64,000 nt of DNA from Pseudomonas frederiksbergensis (GTDB taxonomy: Bacteria > Pseudomonadota > Gammaproteobacteria > Pseudomonadales > Pseudomonadaceae): positions 4,112,001 to 4,176,000 of the forward strand of contig NZ_CP018319.1 of NCBI RefSeq assembly GCF_001952935.1, written 5' to 3'. The translations under genes were made by a program, and so were the position numbers. Under the pieces are notes generated by a model. The model saw only the letters and a program-made list of their open reading frames with translations. It had not been told where the DNA came from and searched no databases. Below, in pieces: positions 1-8,366 of this stretch (within the stretch, counting starts at the first letter, position 1; each line of letters opens with the position of its first letter).

Positions 1-1
1 G

Positions 2-934
2 GCCAGCGATTACCAGGTGACCTTCACCAGCGCCACGGACTACAGCGTGCGTCGTCTGTCGGACAATACCGACATGGGCAGCTCCACCCTGGGCGCGACC
101 CCTGCACTGGTCATTGATGGTTTCAGCCTGAGCCTCAACGCTGGCCCGGTGAGCGCAGGCGATACCTTCAAAATTACCCCGACACGCAGTTCCGCGGCGG
201 ACATGACCACCGTCATGACTGATACCAAGACCTTGGCCACAGCCGCTCCGCTGACGTCCGCCAAGGCCTCGGGCAATGACGGCACCGGTGCTGTCAGCCA
301 GCCAGCGTTGAGTACTGCCCTGGATATCTACGATCCGGTACAGCGCCTGGAAGTACAGACGGCGGTCAAGGCGGCGATGCCTGTTCGCCTGCTCATGACC
401 AGCAGCACCGCTTATGAGATGTTCGACGCCAAGGGCGCTAGCATCGGGACCGGCAGCATCGTGCCTGGTCAGAACAACGATCTGAGTATTTCGGTGCCTT
501 ACACGGACGCCGGGGGCGCTGCGAAAACCTTCAAGGTCGCGATGACCGTCAGCGGCAGCCCTGCCAAGGACGACAGTTTCAATATCTCGATGACTGCGCC
601 GGACAGCACCGACAACCGCAATTCGCAAGCGCTGCTCGGTTTGCAAACCAAGGCCACGGTTGGCGCAAACGCCACCAGCCCCGGCGTAAGCTTCACTGAG
701 GCCTACGGCGGTCTTGTCTCCTCGGTCGGCTCCATGACCAAGCAGGGTCAACTGGATGCCACGGCGACTGACACCATCCTGACCCAGGCCAGAAACTCAC
801 GTGATTCACTGTCAGGTGTCGACCTCGATGAAGAGACCGGCAACCTAGTCAAATACCAGCAGTACTACTCGGCCTCTTCGCAGATTATCAAGACTGCGCA
901 GGAAATTTTCAGCACTCTGATCAATGCCCTTTAA
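2..934 (+). CDS. flgK: Flagellar hook-associated protein 1 FlgK (5' truncated by window edge)
   Basis: The reading frame is open from base 2, so this is the C-terminal 310 residues of a gene that starts upstream. FlgK is the first junction protein between the hook and the filament; it is exported through the flagellar type III apparatus. The visible part is the variable surface region followed by the conserved C-terminal coiled-coil D0/D1 end (GVDLDEETGNLVKYQQYYSA, then IFSTLINAL), which is the usual FlgK ending. flgL follows after 13 bases with a good ribosome site (GGAGCC), so the two are co-transcribed as in other Pseudomonas. Identity is secure from the C-terminal signature and the neighbour. 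Confidence 0.93.
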   Translation, partial: ASDYQVTFTSATDYSVRRLSDNTDMGSSTLGATPALVIDGFSLSLNAGPVSAGDTFKITPTRSSAADMTTVMTDTKTLATAAPLTSAKASGNDGTGAVSQPALSTALDIYDPVQRLEVQTAVKAAMPVRLLMTSSTAYEMFDAKGASIGTGSIVPGQNNDLSISVPYTDAGGAAKTFKVAMTVSGSPAKDDSFNISMTAPDSTDNRNSQALLGLQTKATVGANATSPGVSFTEAYGGLVSSVGSMTKQGQLDATATDTILTQARNSRDSLSGVDLDEETGNLVKYQQYYSASSQIIKTAQEIFSTLINAL

Positions 935-947
935 GGAGCCGTAGAAC

Positions 948-2522
948 ATGCGTATTTCTACTGCACAGTATTATGCGACGACGGCAGCCAACTATCAGCG
1001 CAACTTCAACAACCTGCTGAAGTCGGCCGAGCAGGCCAGCAGTGGCGTGAAGCTCACGACGGCGGCGGATGATCCCGTAGGTGCAGCCCGTTTGCTTCAA
1101 CTCGATCAGCAAAGCGCGATGCTGGGCCAGTACACCACCAACATCAGCGCGTTGAACACCGCTCAGGCGCAGGAAGAAAGCGTGCTGGACAGCATCAACA
1201 ACGTGCTGCAAAAAGTCAGCGAGTTGGCGGTGCGTGCCGGTGGCGGTTCGTTGAACGACGATGACCGCAAATCCATTGCGGCCGAACTGGGCGCATCCGA
1301 AGATCAATTGCTGAGCCTGATGAACAGCAAGGACGCCAACGGCAAGTACATTTTTTCCGGCGCCAGCAACAACACTCAGCCCTTCGCGCGCAATAGCGAC
1401 GGCACCTACAGCTATCAGGGCGACCAGACCCAGCTGCAATTGAAGATCGGTGACTCGATGTCGCTGGGGCTCAACGATACCGGTTGGGACGTGTTCCAGC
1501 AGGCCATCAACGCCAGTCGCAGTGCGAGCACCATGACTGTTCCGACCGTTGATGACGGGCGGGTGTCTCTTTCGCCAGGGTTAGTGACTTCCGGTCCCTC
1601 CTTCGATGCGAGCTTCCGCAGTGGCGAGCCTTACACACTGTCGTTTACCAGCAGTACTCAGTACGTGATTAAGGATGCCGGAGGCAATGACGTAACTGCC
1701 GAAGCGACTCAGGGTGGGGCTTTCGACCCTAAAACTGAGGGTGGTTCCGAGATCAATTTCCGCGGTGTGACGTTTGCTCTGGATATCACCTATCAAAGTG
1801 GCGACAACGACGGCAATGCGGACGCGGTAATTGCTGGCCACAGTTTCAAGTTGACGGCAAAGCCCGACAGCTTCGTCAGCACCCGTGCTCCGGGTAACAC
1901 CTCGACTACGCTGGTTACCCAGACGTCGGTGACCAATGCGGCAGATTACAAGAGCTTTTTCCCCGAGGGTGGGGCGGTTCTGAAGTTCACCAGCCCGACT
2001 ACTTTTGACCTGTACGCCCGACCGTTGACAGCTGGCAGCGTCCCGGTCACTTCCGGCACCGTAGCCGCTGGCGTGGCGACGGCTGCTGGTGTCAGCTTTA
2101 CCCTCGGTGGTACGCCGGCGGCGAGTGACCTGTTCGACGTCTCGGTCAATACTCACCAGACCCAGAACGTACTCGACACCATCAGCCAGCTGCGTCAGGC
2201 GCTCGAAACGCCGACCTTGGGCAGCCCGACAGCGCAGCGCAACTTGGAAAATACGGTGGCTTCGGTCATCGCCAACTTGAGCAATGCCAAGAATCAGGTC
2301 GACCTGACCCGGGGCGCAATCGGTGCGCGGGGGAATGTGATGGATATGCAGAGTGCGCAGAATCAGAGCACGGGGTTGATCAACACATCGACGCAAAACT
2401 CGATCGTGAACACCGATCCGGCGGAAGTGCTGACGCGTCTGACCTTGCAGCAGACCATGCTGCAAGCGGCACAACTGGCATTCTCGAAGATTTCCCAGCT
2501 GGGCCTGTTCAACAAGCTTTGA
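948..2522 (+). CDS. flgL: Flagellar hook-associated protein 3 FlgL
   Basis: FlgL is the second hook-filament junction protein. The 524-residue product starts with the flagellin-like D0/D1 domain (MRISTAQYYATTAANYQRN, then ASSGVKLTTAADDPVGAARLL) and ends with the matching C-terminal helix (QQTMLQAAQLAFSKISQLGLFNKL region). It is long for the family: the E. coli protein is about 317 residues, and the extra length is a large central insertion (about residues 190-400) rich in Thr, Ser, Val and Gly, probably a surface-exposed D2/D3 module. The start is chosen from the GGAGCC site 8-13 bases upstream and the conserved MRIST N-terminus. A rho-independent terminator follows the stop codon, ending the flgKL transcript. 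Confidence 0.95.
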   Translation: MRISTAQYYATTAANYQRNFNNLLKSAEQASSGVKLTTAADDPVGAARLLQLDQQSAMLGQYTTNISALNTAQAQEESVLDSINNVLQKVSELAVRAGGGSLNDDDRKSIAAELGASEDQLLSLMNSKDANGKYIFSGASNNTQPFARNSDGTYSYQGDQTQLQLKIGDSMSLGLNDTGWDVFQQAINASRSASTMTVPTVDDGRVSLSPGLVTSGPSFDASFRSGEPYTLSFTSSTQYVIKDAGGNDVTAEATQGGAFDPKTEGGSEINFRGVTFALDITYQSGDNDGNADAVIAGHSFKLTAKPDSFVSTRAPGNTSTTLVTQTSVTNAADYKSFFPEGGAVLKFTSPTTFDLYARPLTAGSVPVTSGTVAAGVATAAGVSFTLGGTPAASDLFDVSVNTHQTQNVLDTISQLRQALETPTLGSPTAQRNLENTVASVIANLSNAKNQVDLTRGAIGARGNVMDMQSAQNQSTGLINTSTQNSIVNTDPAEVLTRLTLQQTMLQAAQLAFSKISQLGLFNKL

Positions 2523-2833
2523 GTCGGTCTTGACCGCTCGCGGCCAGTCCCTGTCATAGGGGGCTGGCTTTTTTTTGCATTTTTTTTAGTGAGGCAGGGT
2601 GGGGCGGAGCAGGGCTTGTGCCACAAAATCAAATAAAGCACCGATCTCTGAGTGACCCGCCAGTCAAAACGCGCATCTTCACTGTATCCTGTCTGCGGGC
2701 GGTGAAGGTGGTGGGCCTGCTCAATGTGATCCTTGAGTCCCAACGTTGCCTCCTTTGGGGGCTGAGCCCCGACTGTAGACGCCCTCGATTCAGCGAGCGG
2801 CGATATTCAGCTGTTTATTATTGGGAAGCCATA
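2523..2833. other. Intergenic region flgL to KAS-III gene (311 bp)
   Basis: This stretch holds the flgL terminator (2543-2576) and a short GC hairpin near 2757-2770 (GGGGC-TGA-GCCCC). I see no exact sigma-54 element (GG-N10-GC with a good flanking match) and no convincing sigma-28 element, and no small ORF with a credible ribosome site. A promoter for the downstream gene is expected but cannot be placed. Confidence 0.5.
2543..2576 (+). terminator. Rho-independent terminator after flgL
   Basis: The arms GCCAG/CTGGC enclose an inner CCCT/AGGG pairing and are followed by a run of eight T residues. It lies 20 bases past the flgL stop codon. Confidence 0.8.
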
Positions 2834-3763
2834 ATGATTGGCATAAAAAATATAGCGAGTTACGTGCCGGCAGCCGGGGTTGACAACTACGCCCAGGGTG
2901 CAAAGTTCGACAAGGACGAAACCTTCATCCTTGGCAAGATCGGCTCGGCGTTTTTGCCGCGCAAGGGTGCCGATCAGGAAACTTCGGATCTGTGTGTCGA
3001 AGCAGTCAATGCCCTGTTCGCCGCCAGTCCCGAACTCAAGCGTGAATCCATCGATTGCTTGATCGTGGTCACCCAGAACGGTGACGAAGAAGGCCTGCCG
3101 CATACCGCTGCGATCGTTCAGGACAAACTGGGTCTGCCAACCCATGTCGCCGCGTTCGATATATCCCTGGGCTGTTCCGGTTACGTGTACGGCATCTATG
3201 CCCTCAAGGGGTTCATGGAAGCGACGGGGCTGAAAAATGGCCTGCTGGTGACGGCTGATCCGTACTCGAAGATTGTCGACCCGGAAGATCGCAATACCAC
3301 CATGTTATTTGGCGATGCCGCTACGGCAACCTGGATGGGCGAGGGCGCGGTCTGGCAACTGGGCAAGGCGAAGTTCGGAACTGACGGTTCCGGCGCAGCG
3401 CACTTGAAGGTCAGCGACGGGGTGTTCTTCATGAACGGTCGACAGGTGTTCAACTTCGCACTGCTGAAAGTTCCAGCTCATTTGCATGAGTTGATCGATG
3501 AGTCCGGTCTGCAGGCTGGCGATATCGATGCCTTCTGTATACACCAGGGCAGCGCGGCCATCGTGGATGCAGTCGCCCGTCGCTTCGAAGAAGGCGAGCC
3601 AGAGAAGTTCATCAAGGACATGCTCGAAACCGGCAACACGGTGTCTTCGAGTATTCCGCTGCTGTTGCAGAACCACGTGTTCGATTCCAAGTGGACCCGT
3701 GTGGCCCTCAGTGGTTTCGGGGTAGGCCTGTCGTGGGGCTCGGCGATTATCTATCGCGGTTGA
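2834..3763 (+). CDS. Ketoacyl-ACP synthase III (FabH-like) family protein at the flagellin locus
   Basis: The 309-residue product has a FabH-type thiolase fold signature. The putative catalytic triad is Cys114 (SLGCSGYVYG), His237 (FCIHQGSAA) and Asn268 (ETGNTVSSSIP), all in the right order and spacing; the C-terminal glycine motif (GFGVGLSWGSAII) is also present. The start is the ATG at 2834 (MIGIKNIASYVP), because the longer upstream frame lacks family similarity. FabH proteins condense acyl-CoA with malonyl-ACP, but relatives in flagellin glycosylation islands of Pseudomonas are thought to make acyl groups for the flagellin glycan. The position between flgL and fliC, where such islands sit, supports that role by inference. 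No glycosyltransferase is present beside it. The exact substrate cannot be read from the sequence. Confidence 0.85.
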   Translation: MIGIKNIASYVPAAGVDNYAQGAKFDKDETFILGKIGSAFLPRKGADQETSDLCVEAVNALFAASPELKRESIDCLIVVTQNGDEEGLPHTAAIVQDKLGLPTHVAAFDISLGCSGYVYGIYALKGFMEATGLKNGLLVTADPYSKIVDPEDRNTTMLFGDAATATWMGEGAVWQLGKAKFGTDGSGAAHLKVSDGVFFMNGRQVFNFALLKVPAHLHELIDESGLQAGDIDAFCIHQGSAAIVDAVARRFEEGEPEKFIKDMLETGNTVSSSIPLLLQNHVFDSKWTRVALSGFGVGLSWGSAIIYRG

Positions 3764-3787
3764 TGGGTCATACGTAGCAGTCGACAC

Positions 3788-3824
3788 AAAAAACGCCCGG
3801 TAACGAAAGTTACCGGGCGTTTTT
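3788..3824 (+). terminator. Strong terminator between the KAS-III gene and fliC
   Basis: A perfect 15-bp stem (CGCCCGGTAAC side) closes on a GAAA tetraloop and is flanked by A and T runs, so it can work in both directions. It isolates fliC from the upstream gene. Confidence 0.93.
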
Positions 3825-3910
3825 GCGTTTTTCTGGCGCTGAGTTTCTGGCTCTAAAGCCTTGAAAGTAAAGGGCTGGCACCCTGCCATTAAAAATTTCG
3901 AAAAAACCCC

Positions 3911-3937
3911 TCAAGCAAAGTGTTTTCACGACGATAA
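3911..3937 (+). promoter_or_regulatory. Sigma-28 (FliA) promoter of fliC
   Basis: TCAAG at 3911-3915 and GACGATAA at 3930-3937 are separated by 14 bases. This matches the Pseudomonas FliA pattern (TCAAG/TAAAG, then GCCGATAA) with one mismatch in the -10 half. It lies about 80 bases upstream of the fliC start codon and downstream of the terminator, as expected for a late flagellar gene. Confidence 0.85.
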
Positions 3938-4017
3938 CTATTACGAAGGTTCTCTAGGCCACACCCGGCGGTTGCCAGGGCCGGAAGCCGCAGTACCCAT
4001 CCAACGAGGATTTCGTC

Positions 4018-5457
4018 ATGGCTTTATCTGTAAATACCAACATCACCTCCCTGGGCGTTCAGAAAAACCTGAACAAGGCTTCCGACGCTCTGAGCACCTC
4101 GATGAGCCGTCTGTCTTCTGGCCTGAAAATCAACAGCGCTAAAGACGACGCCGCTGGCCTGCAGATCGGCAACCGTCTGACCAGCCAAATCAACGGCCTG
4201 AACACCGCTGTAAAGAACGCCAACGACGGTATCTCCATCGCTCAGACCGCTGAAGGCGCGATGCAGGAATCGACCAACATTCTGCAAAAAATGCGTACCC
4301 TGGCTCTGCAATCCGCTAACGGTTCGAACAGCGCAGAAGACCGCGCCTCGCTGAATGCTGAATTCGCACAGATGAGCGCTGAGCTGACCCGTATCTCCGA
4401 AACCACTACTTTCGGCGGTCGTAAAATCCTTGACGGCTCCTTTGGCACCACCGCTTTCCAGGTTGGCGCGAATGCAAACGAAATCATCAACGTAACCCTG
4501 GGCGACGTTTCGGCTTCGAAACTGGGTTCCAATGCGGTGACCAGCACTCCAGTTGTTCCATCGGCTACCGCAACCACTGCTGGCGCTATCCGCGTTGTTG
4601 GTAACGGTCAGGACGTTGAAGTTGCTGTTGCTGCAAGTGCATCGGCGAAAGATATTGCCGCAGGCCTGAACGGCGCTGTATCTGGCATGAGCGCTACTGC
4701 TAAGACCACAGCTTCTTTCGGTCTTGCTGCTTCGCTCACCACGCCTATGAGTGTTGATATTACGGTTGGTACCGGTACTGCTGTGAGCTTGACCGGTATT
4801 ACTTCCTTGGAAGGTATGGCTGATCAGCTGTCGTCAAACTCCTCCAAGTTGGGTTTGACCGTCAACTATGACGACGTCAAGAAAACCCTGAGCGTGACTT
4901 CGGCTAGCGGCGAAAACATCAGCTTCAGTAACTTCGGTGGTACTGCTGGTGAACTCGTGGTATCCAACAGCGATAAACTCGAAGCTGCTGGCACTGGCAA
5001 CTCCGTTGCTGTTATCAACGCTCTTGTTGTGAGCGGCACTGTATCTGTTGATGCTTCCAAGTCGTTCTCCTTGCTGGATGATGCTGCTGCCTCGGGTTCT
5101 GTAACCGATTTCTTTGGCGCTACATCCGTTGCCTCCAAGCTGTCTAGCATTAACGACGCCGATATCACCACTGCTGACAATGCCCAGAAAGCTCTGGCTG
5201 CGATTGACAAGTCCATTGCCTCGATCGACTCCCAGCGTGCTGACCTCGGTGCGATCCAGAACCGTTTCGACAGCACCGTCGCCAACCTGCGCAGCATCGC
5301 GGAAAACTCCACTGCTGCCCGCAGCCGTGTACAGGACGCCGACTTCGCTGCTGAGACTGCTGAACTGACCAAGCAACAAACCCTGCAACAGGCTTCCACC
5401 GCGATCCTGTCCCAGGCTAACCAACTGCCATCCGCTGTACTGAAGCTGCTTCAGTAA
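4018..5457 (+). CDS. fliC: Flagellin FliC
   Basis: This is the filament subunit, 479 residues. The N-terminal D0/D1 domain (MALSVNTNITSLGVQKNL; SSGLKINSAKDDAAGLQIGNR) and the C-terminal D1/D0 domain (RSRVQDADFAAETAELTKQQ; ending LPSAVLKLLQ) are textbook conserved. The centre (about residues 180-390) is variable, Ala/Ser/Thr/Val rich and a plausible target for O-glycosylation. The gene uses many T-ending codons for Ala and Val compared with its neighbours, which fits very high expression. It has its own FliA-type promoter and an imperfect terminator after the stop. Only one flagellin gene is visible in the window. Confidence 0.97.
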   Translation: MALSVNTNITSLGVQKNLNKASDALSTSMSRLSSGLKINSAKDDAAGLQIGNRLTSQINGLNTAVKNANDGISIAQTAEGAMQESTNILQKMRTLALQSANGSNSAEDRASLNAEFAQMSAELTRISETTTFGGRKILDGSFGTTAFQVGANANEIINVTLGDVSASKLGSNAVTSTPVVPSATATTAGAIRVVGNGQDVEVAVAASASAKDIAAGLNGAVSGMSATAKTTASFGLAASLTTPMSVDITVGTGTAVSLTGITSLEGMADQLSSNSSKLGLTVNYDDVKKTLSVTSASGENISFSNFGGTAGELVVSNSDKLEAAGTGNSVAVINALVVSGTVSVDASKSFSLLDDAAASGSVTDFFGATSVASKLSSINDADITTADNAQKALAAIDKSIASIDSQRADLGAIQNRFDSTVANLRSIAENSTAARSRVQDADFAAETAELTKQQTLQQASTAILSQANQLPSAVLKLLQ

Positions 5458-5477
5458 TCTAGGCGCCTGGTCAGTAA

Positions 5478-5515
5478 CGGGGGGTGCGTTTACGTGCCCT
5501 TCCGTTTTTTACATT
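5478..5515 (+). terminator. Probable imperfect terminator after fliC
   Basis: ACGGGGGGTGCG pairs imperfectly with CGTGCCCTTCCGT, followed by a T run. It would reduce read-through from the highly expressed fliC into flaG. The stem has mismatches, so confidence is moderate. Confidence 0.5.
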
Positions 5516-5531
5516 GTGAGAGGTGTTGGAC

Positions 5532-5888
5532 ATGGATATGAGCGTCAAGCTGAACTTGTCTTATCCTGCGCCTTCAGCGCAAAGCAGTATTGCAATAGCT
5601 CCCGCTCCGTCAACGTCAACGTCTGCGCCAACCGTGCCTGAGGCTGAAAAGGTAAAGAAACCTGAGCGAGCCGAATTGGAACAAGCGGTGAGTGATATCC
5701 AGGCTTTTGTTCAGTCCATTCATCGGCAGCTGGACTTCTCCATCGACGACACGACCGGTATTGTCGTAGTCAAAGTTATAGCCTCGCAAAGTGGCGAAGT
5801 GGTGCGCCAGCTCCCTTCTGAAGCCGCTTTAAAGCTGGCACAAAGCCTGAGTGATGCCAGCAGTCTGCTATTCGACGCACGGGCATGA
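5532..5888 (+). CDS. flaG: FlaG family protein
   Basis: FlaG proteins influence filament length; their exact mechanism is not settled. The 118-residue product has a variable, Pro/Ser/Ala-rich N-terminus (to about residue 45) and the conserved FlaG domain (VSDIQAFVQSIHRQLDFSIDD, split here at about residue 57 to 77; then VVVKVIASQSGEVVRQLPSE). The ATG at 5532 is preferred because GAGAGG lies just upstream at about 5518-5523; an alternative ATG is at 5538. It sits between fliC and fliD, the standard place for flaG in Pseudomonas. Confidence 0.88.
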   Translation: MDMSVKLNLSYPAPSAQSSIAIAPAPSTSTSAPTVPEAEKVKKPERAELEQAVSDIQAFVQSIHRQLDFSIDDTTGIVVVKVIASQSGEVVRQLPSEAALKLAQSLSDASSLLFDARA

Positions 5889-5970
5889 TTCTGGCATAAG
5901 ACGGGCTTGGGTCCGTTATTGAAGGGTTGTTCGTCAAGAAATCGGCGGCCACCGGATAAGGAGAGAAAAG

Positions 5971-7326
5971 ATGGCGAGTTCAATAATCAGTGGTATCGGG
6001 TCTGGGGTCGACACTGTTGGCATCGTGAAGGCTTTGGTGGATGCTGAGAAAGCGCCCAAACAAAAGCAGATCAACACCCTGACGGCGACCACGAGTACGA
6101 CACTTTCCGCTGTTGGATCAATCCAATCCGCATTGGAAGCTTATCGCACGGCACTTGCTGCGATGAACAAGCCTGAAAACTATACCGGCCTCGTCGGTTC
6201 TTCTTCGAAAGACACTGTGGCAAAGATGACGGTTTCGGCTGGGGCATCCACCGGTAACTACGAGTTGCATGTCGATAATCTGGCGACAGCTTCGAAGATT
6301 TCCAGCAAGGTTTTCACGGGCGGCCCTACGGCCATCGTCAACAATAGTGCTAATCCGAGCAGTTTGATAATTGAACAGTCTGGTAAGGCTCACAACGTCA
6401 GTATCCCGGCTGGCGCAACATTGCAGGAAACCAGGGACGCGATCAACTCGCAATTGGCCTCCACAGGCATCAGTGCGAACGTCCTGACAGACTCCAACGG
6501 TTCCAGGCTGATTCTGAGTTCCTCTGTTACGGGCAAGGATACCGACCTGGTTGTCAAGGGAGATTCAGGGCTGGAGACTGGCACAACAGTCGTTACAGCG
6601 CCCCAGAACGCGTCGTACACCATTGATAAAATCGTCATGGAGTCCTCCACCAATACTATCGCTGCGGCTGTCAGTGGCGTGAGTGTTCAATTGGTAGGCA
6701 CTGGTGATTCCACGATTTCTGTGGTGAGCAGCGATGATGCTCTGAAGACTTCGGTCAAAGGTTTTGTCGATGCCTATAACACGCTGATGACGGCGATCAA
6801 TGCCACCACCAAAGTTTCGGTTGCTGCCGATGGTAGTACCTCGGGTGGCGGGCTAACAGGTGATGCTTCTGTTCGCAGCCTGGTGTCTTCTATCCGCAAC
6901 GAATTAGTTACCCCGTCTGGCTCGGGCGTCAGTAAGACGCTCTCGGAATTCGGTATCAGTACCGCTCAGAAAACCGGGTTGCTCGAATTCGACGATAAAA
7001 AATGGACCAAGGCGCTGGCCAGTAATGGTTCTAGTCTTGCCGGCATCATGACTGGCAAGGATGGTCTTATCTCGCGTATGACCAAAGCTACCGAAAGTTT
7101 CGCACTCAGCAAGACTGGCGCTTTCGCGTCGCGTACGGCAGCACTCAGCCAAACGCTGGAGGATTTGACCTCGCAGCAGGCAGCCCTCGATTCCCGTATG
7201 GCGTCATTGAGCGACACGCTGACCAAAAAATATACCGCAATGGATACTCTAGTAGCCAAGCTTAAAGCGACCAGTTCAAGCATCATGACAACCCTGAATG
7301 CCTTGAACAAAGTCGGTTCCGATTAA
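5971..7326 (+). CDS. fliD: Flagellar filament capping protein FliD
   Basis: FliD (HAP2) forms the cap at the filament tip under which flagellin subunits fold. The 451-residue product starts with the conserved N-terminal segment (ISGIGSGVDTVGIVKALVDAEK) and contains the C-terminal FliD domain (GFVDAYNTLMTAINATTK; then a coiled-coil end with LDSRMASLSDTLTKKYTAMDTL). The start follows a strong AAGGAGAG site. The middle is the variable surface domain. The gene lies between flaG and fliS and is followed by a clear terminator. Confidence 0.95.
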   Translation: MASSIISGIGSGVDTVGIVKALVDAEKAPKQKQINTLTATTSTTLSAVGSIQSALEAYRTALAAMNKPENYTGLVGSSSKDTVAKMTVSAGASTGNYELHVDNLATASKISSKVFTGGPTAIVNNSANPSSLIIEQSGKAHNVSIPAGATLQETRDAINSQLASTGISANVLTDSNGSRLILSSSVTGKDTDLVVKGDSGLETGTTVVTAPQNASYTIDKIVMESSTNTIAAAVSGVSVQLVGTGDSTISVVSSDDALKTSVKGFVDAYNTLMTAINATTKVSVAADGSTSGGGLTGDASVRSLVSSIRNELVTPSGSGVSKTLSEFGISTAQKTGLLEFDDKKWTKALASNGSSLAGIMTGKDGLISRMTKATESFALSKTGAFASRTAALSQTLEDLTSQQAALDSRMASLSDTLTKKYTAMDTLVAKLKATSSSIMTTLNALNKVGSD

Positions 7327-7342
7327 ATGCTGTCAGAGTCGC

Positions 7343-7384
7343 AAAGCCCAGACATGCCTGAGCGCATGGCCTGGGCTTTTTGTT
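7343..7384 (+). terminator. Terminator after fliD
   Basis: AAAGCCCAG at 7343-7351 pairs with CTGGGCTTT at 7371-7379, with an internal CATG/CATG pairing, followed by T residues. It separates flaG-fliD from fliS. Confidence 0.85.
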
Positions 7385-7397
7385 GTGAGGGTCGACC

Positions 7398-7424
7398 TAA
7401 AGCTTTTCGAATTTGGGCCGACAT
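7398..7424 (+). promoter_or_regulatory. Candidate sigma-28 (FliA) promoter of fliST
   Basis: TAAAG at 7398-7402 is followed after 14 bases by GCCGACAT at 7417-7424. The -35 half and spacing fit the FliA consensus and the first five bases of the -10 half match. It lies right after the fliD terminator and 58 bases before the fliS start, so fliS would have its own late promoter. Confidence 0.6.
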
Positions 7425-7481
7425 AAAGTTTAAGCATTTATTCACTTTCAAGCCGCGAGTTGCGCGCCAGAGGTAGAAAGC

Positions 7482-7874
7482 ATGAACCCCATGAGAGCCC
7501 TTCGCCAGTACCAGAAGGTCAATTCCCACGCACAGATTTCCGAAGCCAGCCCTCATCGTCTGGTTCAGATGCTCATGGAGGGGGGGTTGGACCGCATGGC
7601 TCAGGCAAAGGGAGCCTTGGCGCGGGGTGATATCGCTCAGAAGGGTTTGATGATCGGCAAGGCGGCAGAAATCATTGGCGGACTGCGTCAAGGTCTGGAA
7701 GCTGACAAAAGCACTAATCCGGAGAGCATTAAGGAATTGGATGGCCTTTATGCCTACATGATGGATCGTCTTACTGAAGCCAACCTTCGTAATGATGCCA
7801 ATATCATCGACGAAGTGTCGGGCTTGCTTGTGACTATCAAAAGTGGCTGGGACGCGATCGCGGCAAGCGAATAG
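7482..7874 (+). CDS. fliS: Flagellar export chaperone FliS
   Basis: FliS binds the C-terminus of flagellin and keeps it unfolded in the cytoplasm until export. The 130-residue, mostly helical product carries the family signature (MNPMRALRQYQKVNSHAQI; SPHRLVQMLMEGGLDRM; YAYMMDRLTEANLRNDANII). The start codon follows AGAGGTAGAAAGC. fliT follows after 25 bases. Length and motif order are typical of Pseudomonas FliS. Confidence 0.95.
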   Translation: MNPMRALRQYQKVNSHAQISEASPHRLVQMLMEGGLDRMAQAKGALARGDIAQKGLMIGKAAEIIGGLRQGLEADKSTNPESIKELDGLYAYMMDRLTEANLRNDANIIDEVSGLLVTIKSGWDAIAASE

Positions 7875-7899
7875 AGAGCGTGAGCTCCGAGGAGTTGAG

Positions 7900-8193
7900 A
7901 TGAGTGCGGTGCATCGAATTCAACAAACCCGACACGCCTTGGTCGACGCGCTTGCAGCGCGCGACTGGCAAGCCATCAGCGAGCTGGACATTGAGTGTCG
8001 TCAGGTGGTCAGCGATGCCTTGGTGGATGGAGCGGAGGATGAGGCTGAGCTGAGGAGCAATCTTGAGCAGTTGTTAGATTTATATCAGCAGCTATTGACC
8101 GTGAGTACGGGCGAGCGCCAAGCGATCGTCGACGAGATGTCGCAGATCACCCAAGCGCAGAAGGCGGCAAAGGTTTACCATCTGTTCGGCTAA
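7900..8193 (+). CDS. fliT: FliT-like flagellar chaperone
   Basis: A 97-residue helical protein encoded directly after fliS. The ATG at 7900 follows a good GGAG site (7891-7894); a longer frame from 7843 overlaps the end of fliS and lacks similarity. The composition (charged helices, LEQLLDLYQQLLTVSTGERQ) and the fliS-fliT-fleQ position match the short PA1096-type gene of Pseudomonas, regarded as a FliT-type chaperone for FliD. Sequence similarity in this family is weak, so the name rests mainly on position and size. Confidence 0.72.
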   Translation: MSAVHRIQQTRHALVDALAARDWQAISELDIECRQVVSDALVDGAEDEAELRSNLEQLLDLYQQLLTVSTGERQAIVDEMSQITQAQKAAKVYHLFG

Positions 8194-8366
8194 TTAATCC
8201 CCGGTTAATCCAAACATAGTGCGCCATAAATTTGACTGTGCACGGTTTTTTGACTTAACTAGTGGCTGATTCCAGATTTCAGGCGTCTACAGGCATAACG
8301 TGTCTGCAAGCGTCTAGCTTGCCCCCTCATTTCGGGCATTGAGTTGACTAGGGAAGTTGCTATTGC

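Noticed and set aside
205..210. GSFTGA in FleR (residues 205-210) as a defective sigma-54 contact loop
   Set aside because: Ser at this place is found in working NtrC-type activators and the rest of the domain is intact. The coordinates given are residue numbers of the fleR product.
2618..2833. 72-residue N-terminal extension of the KAS-III gene
   Set aside because: The extension has no family similarity, and KAS-III proteins begin with the IKNIASYVP-type strand, which is at the ATG 2834.
3877..3890. GGCACCCTGC near fliC looked like a sigma-54 element
   Set aside because: GG and GC are only six bases apart instead of ten. The sigma-28 element at 3911 explains fliC better.
8232..8260. TTGACT-N17-TTAACT upstream of fleQ as a sigma-70 promoter
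   Set aside because: The -10 half matches only three of six bases and lacks the key A at position two. The position is plausible but support is too weak to list.
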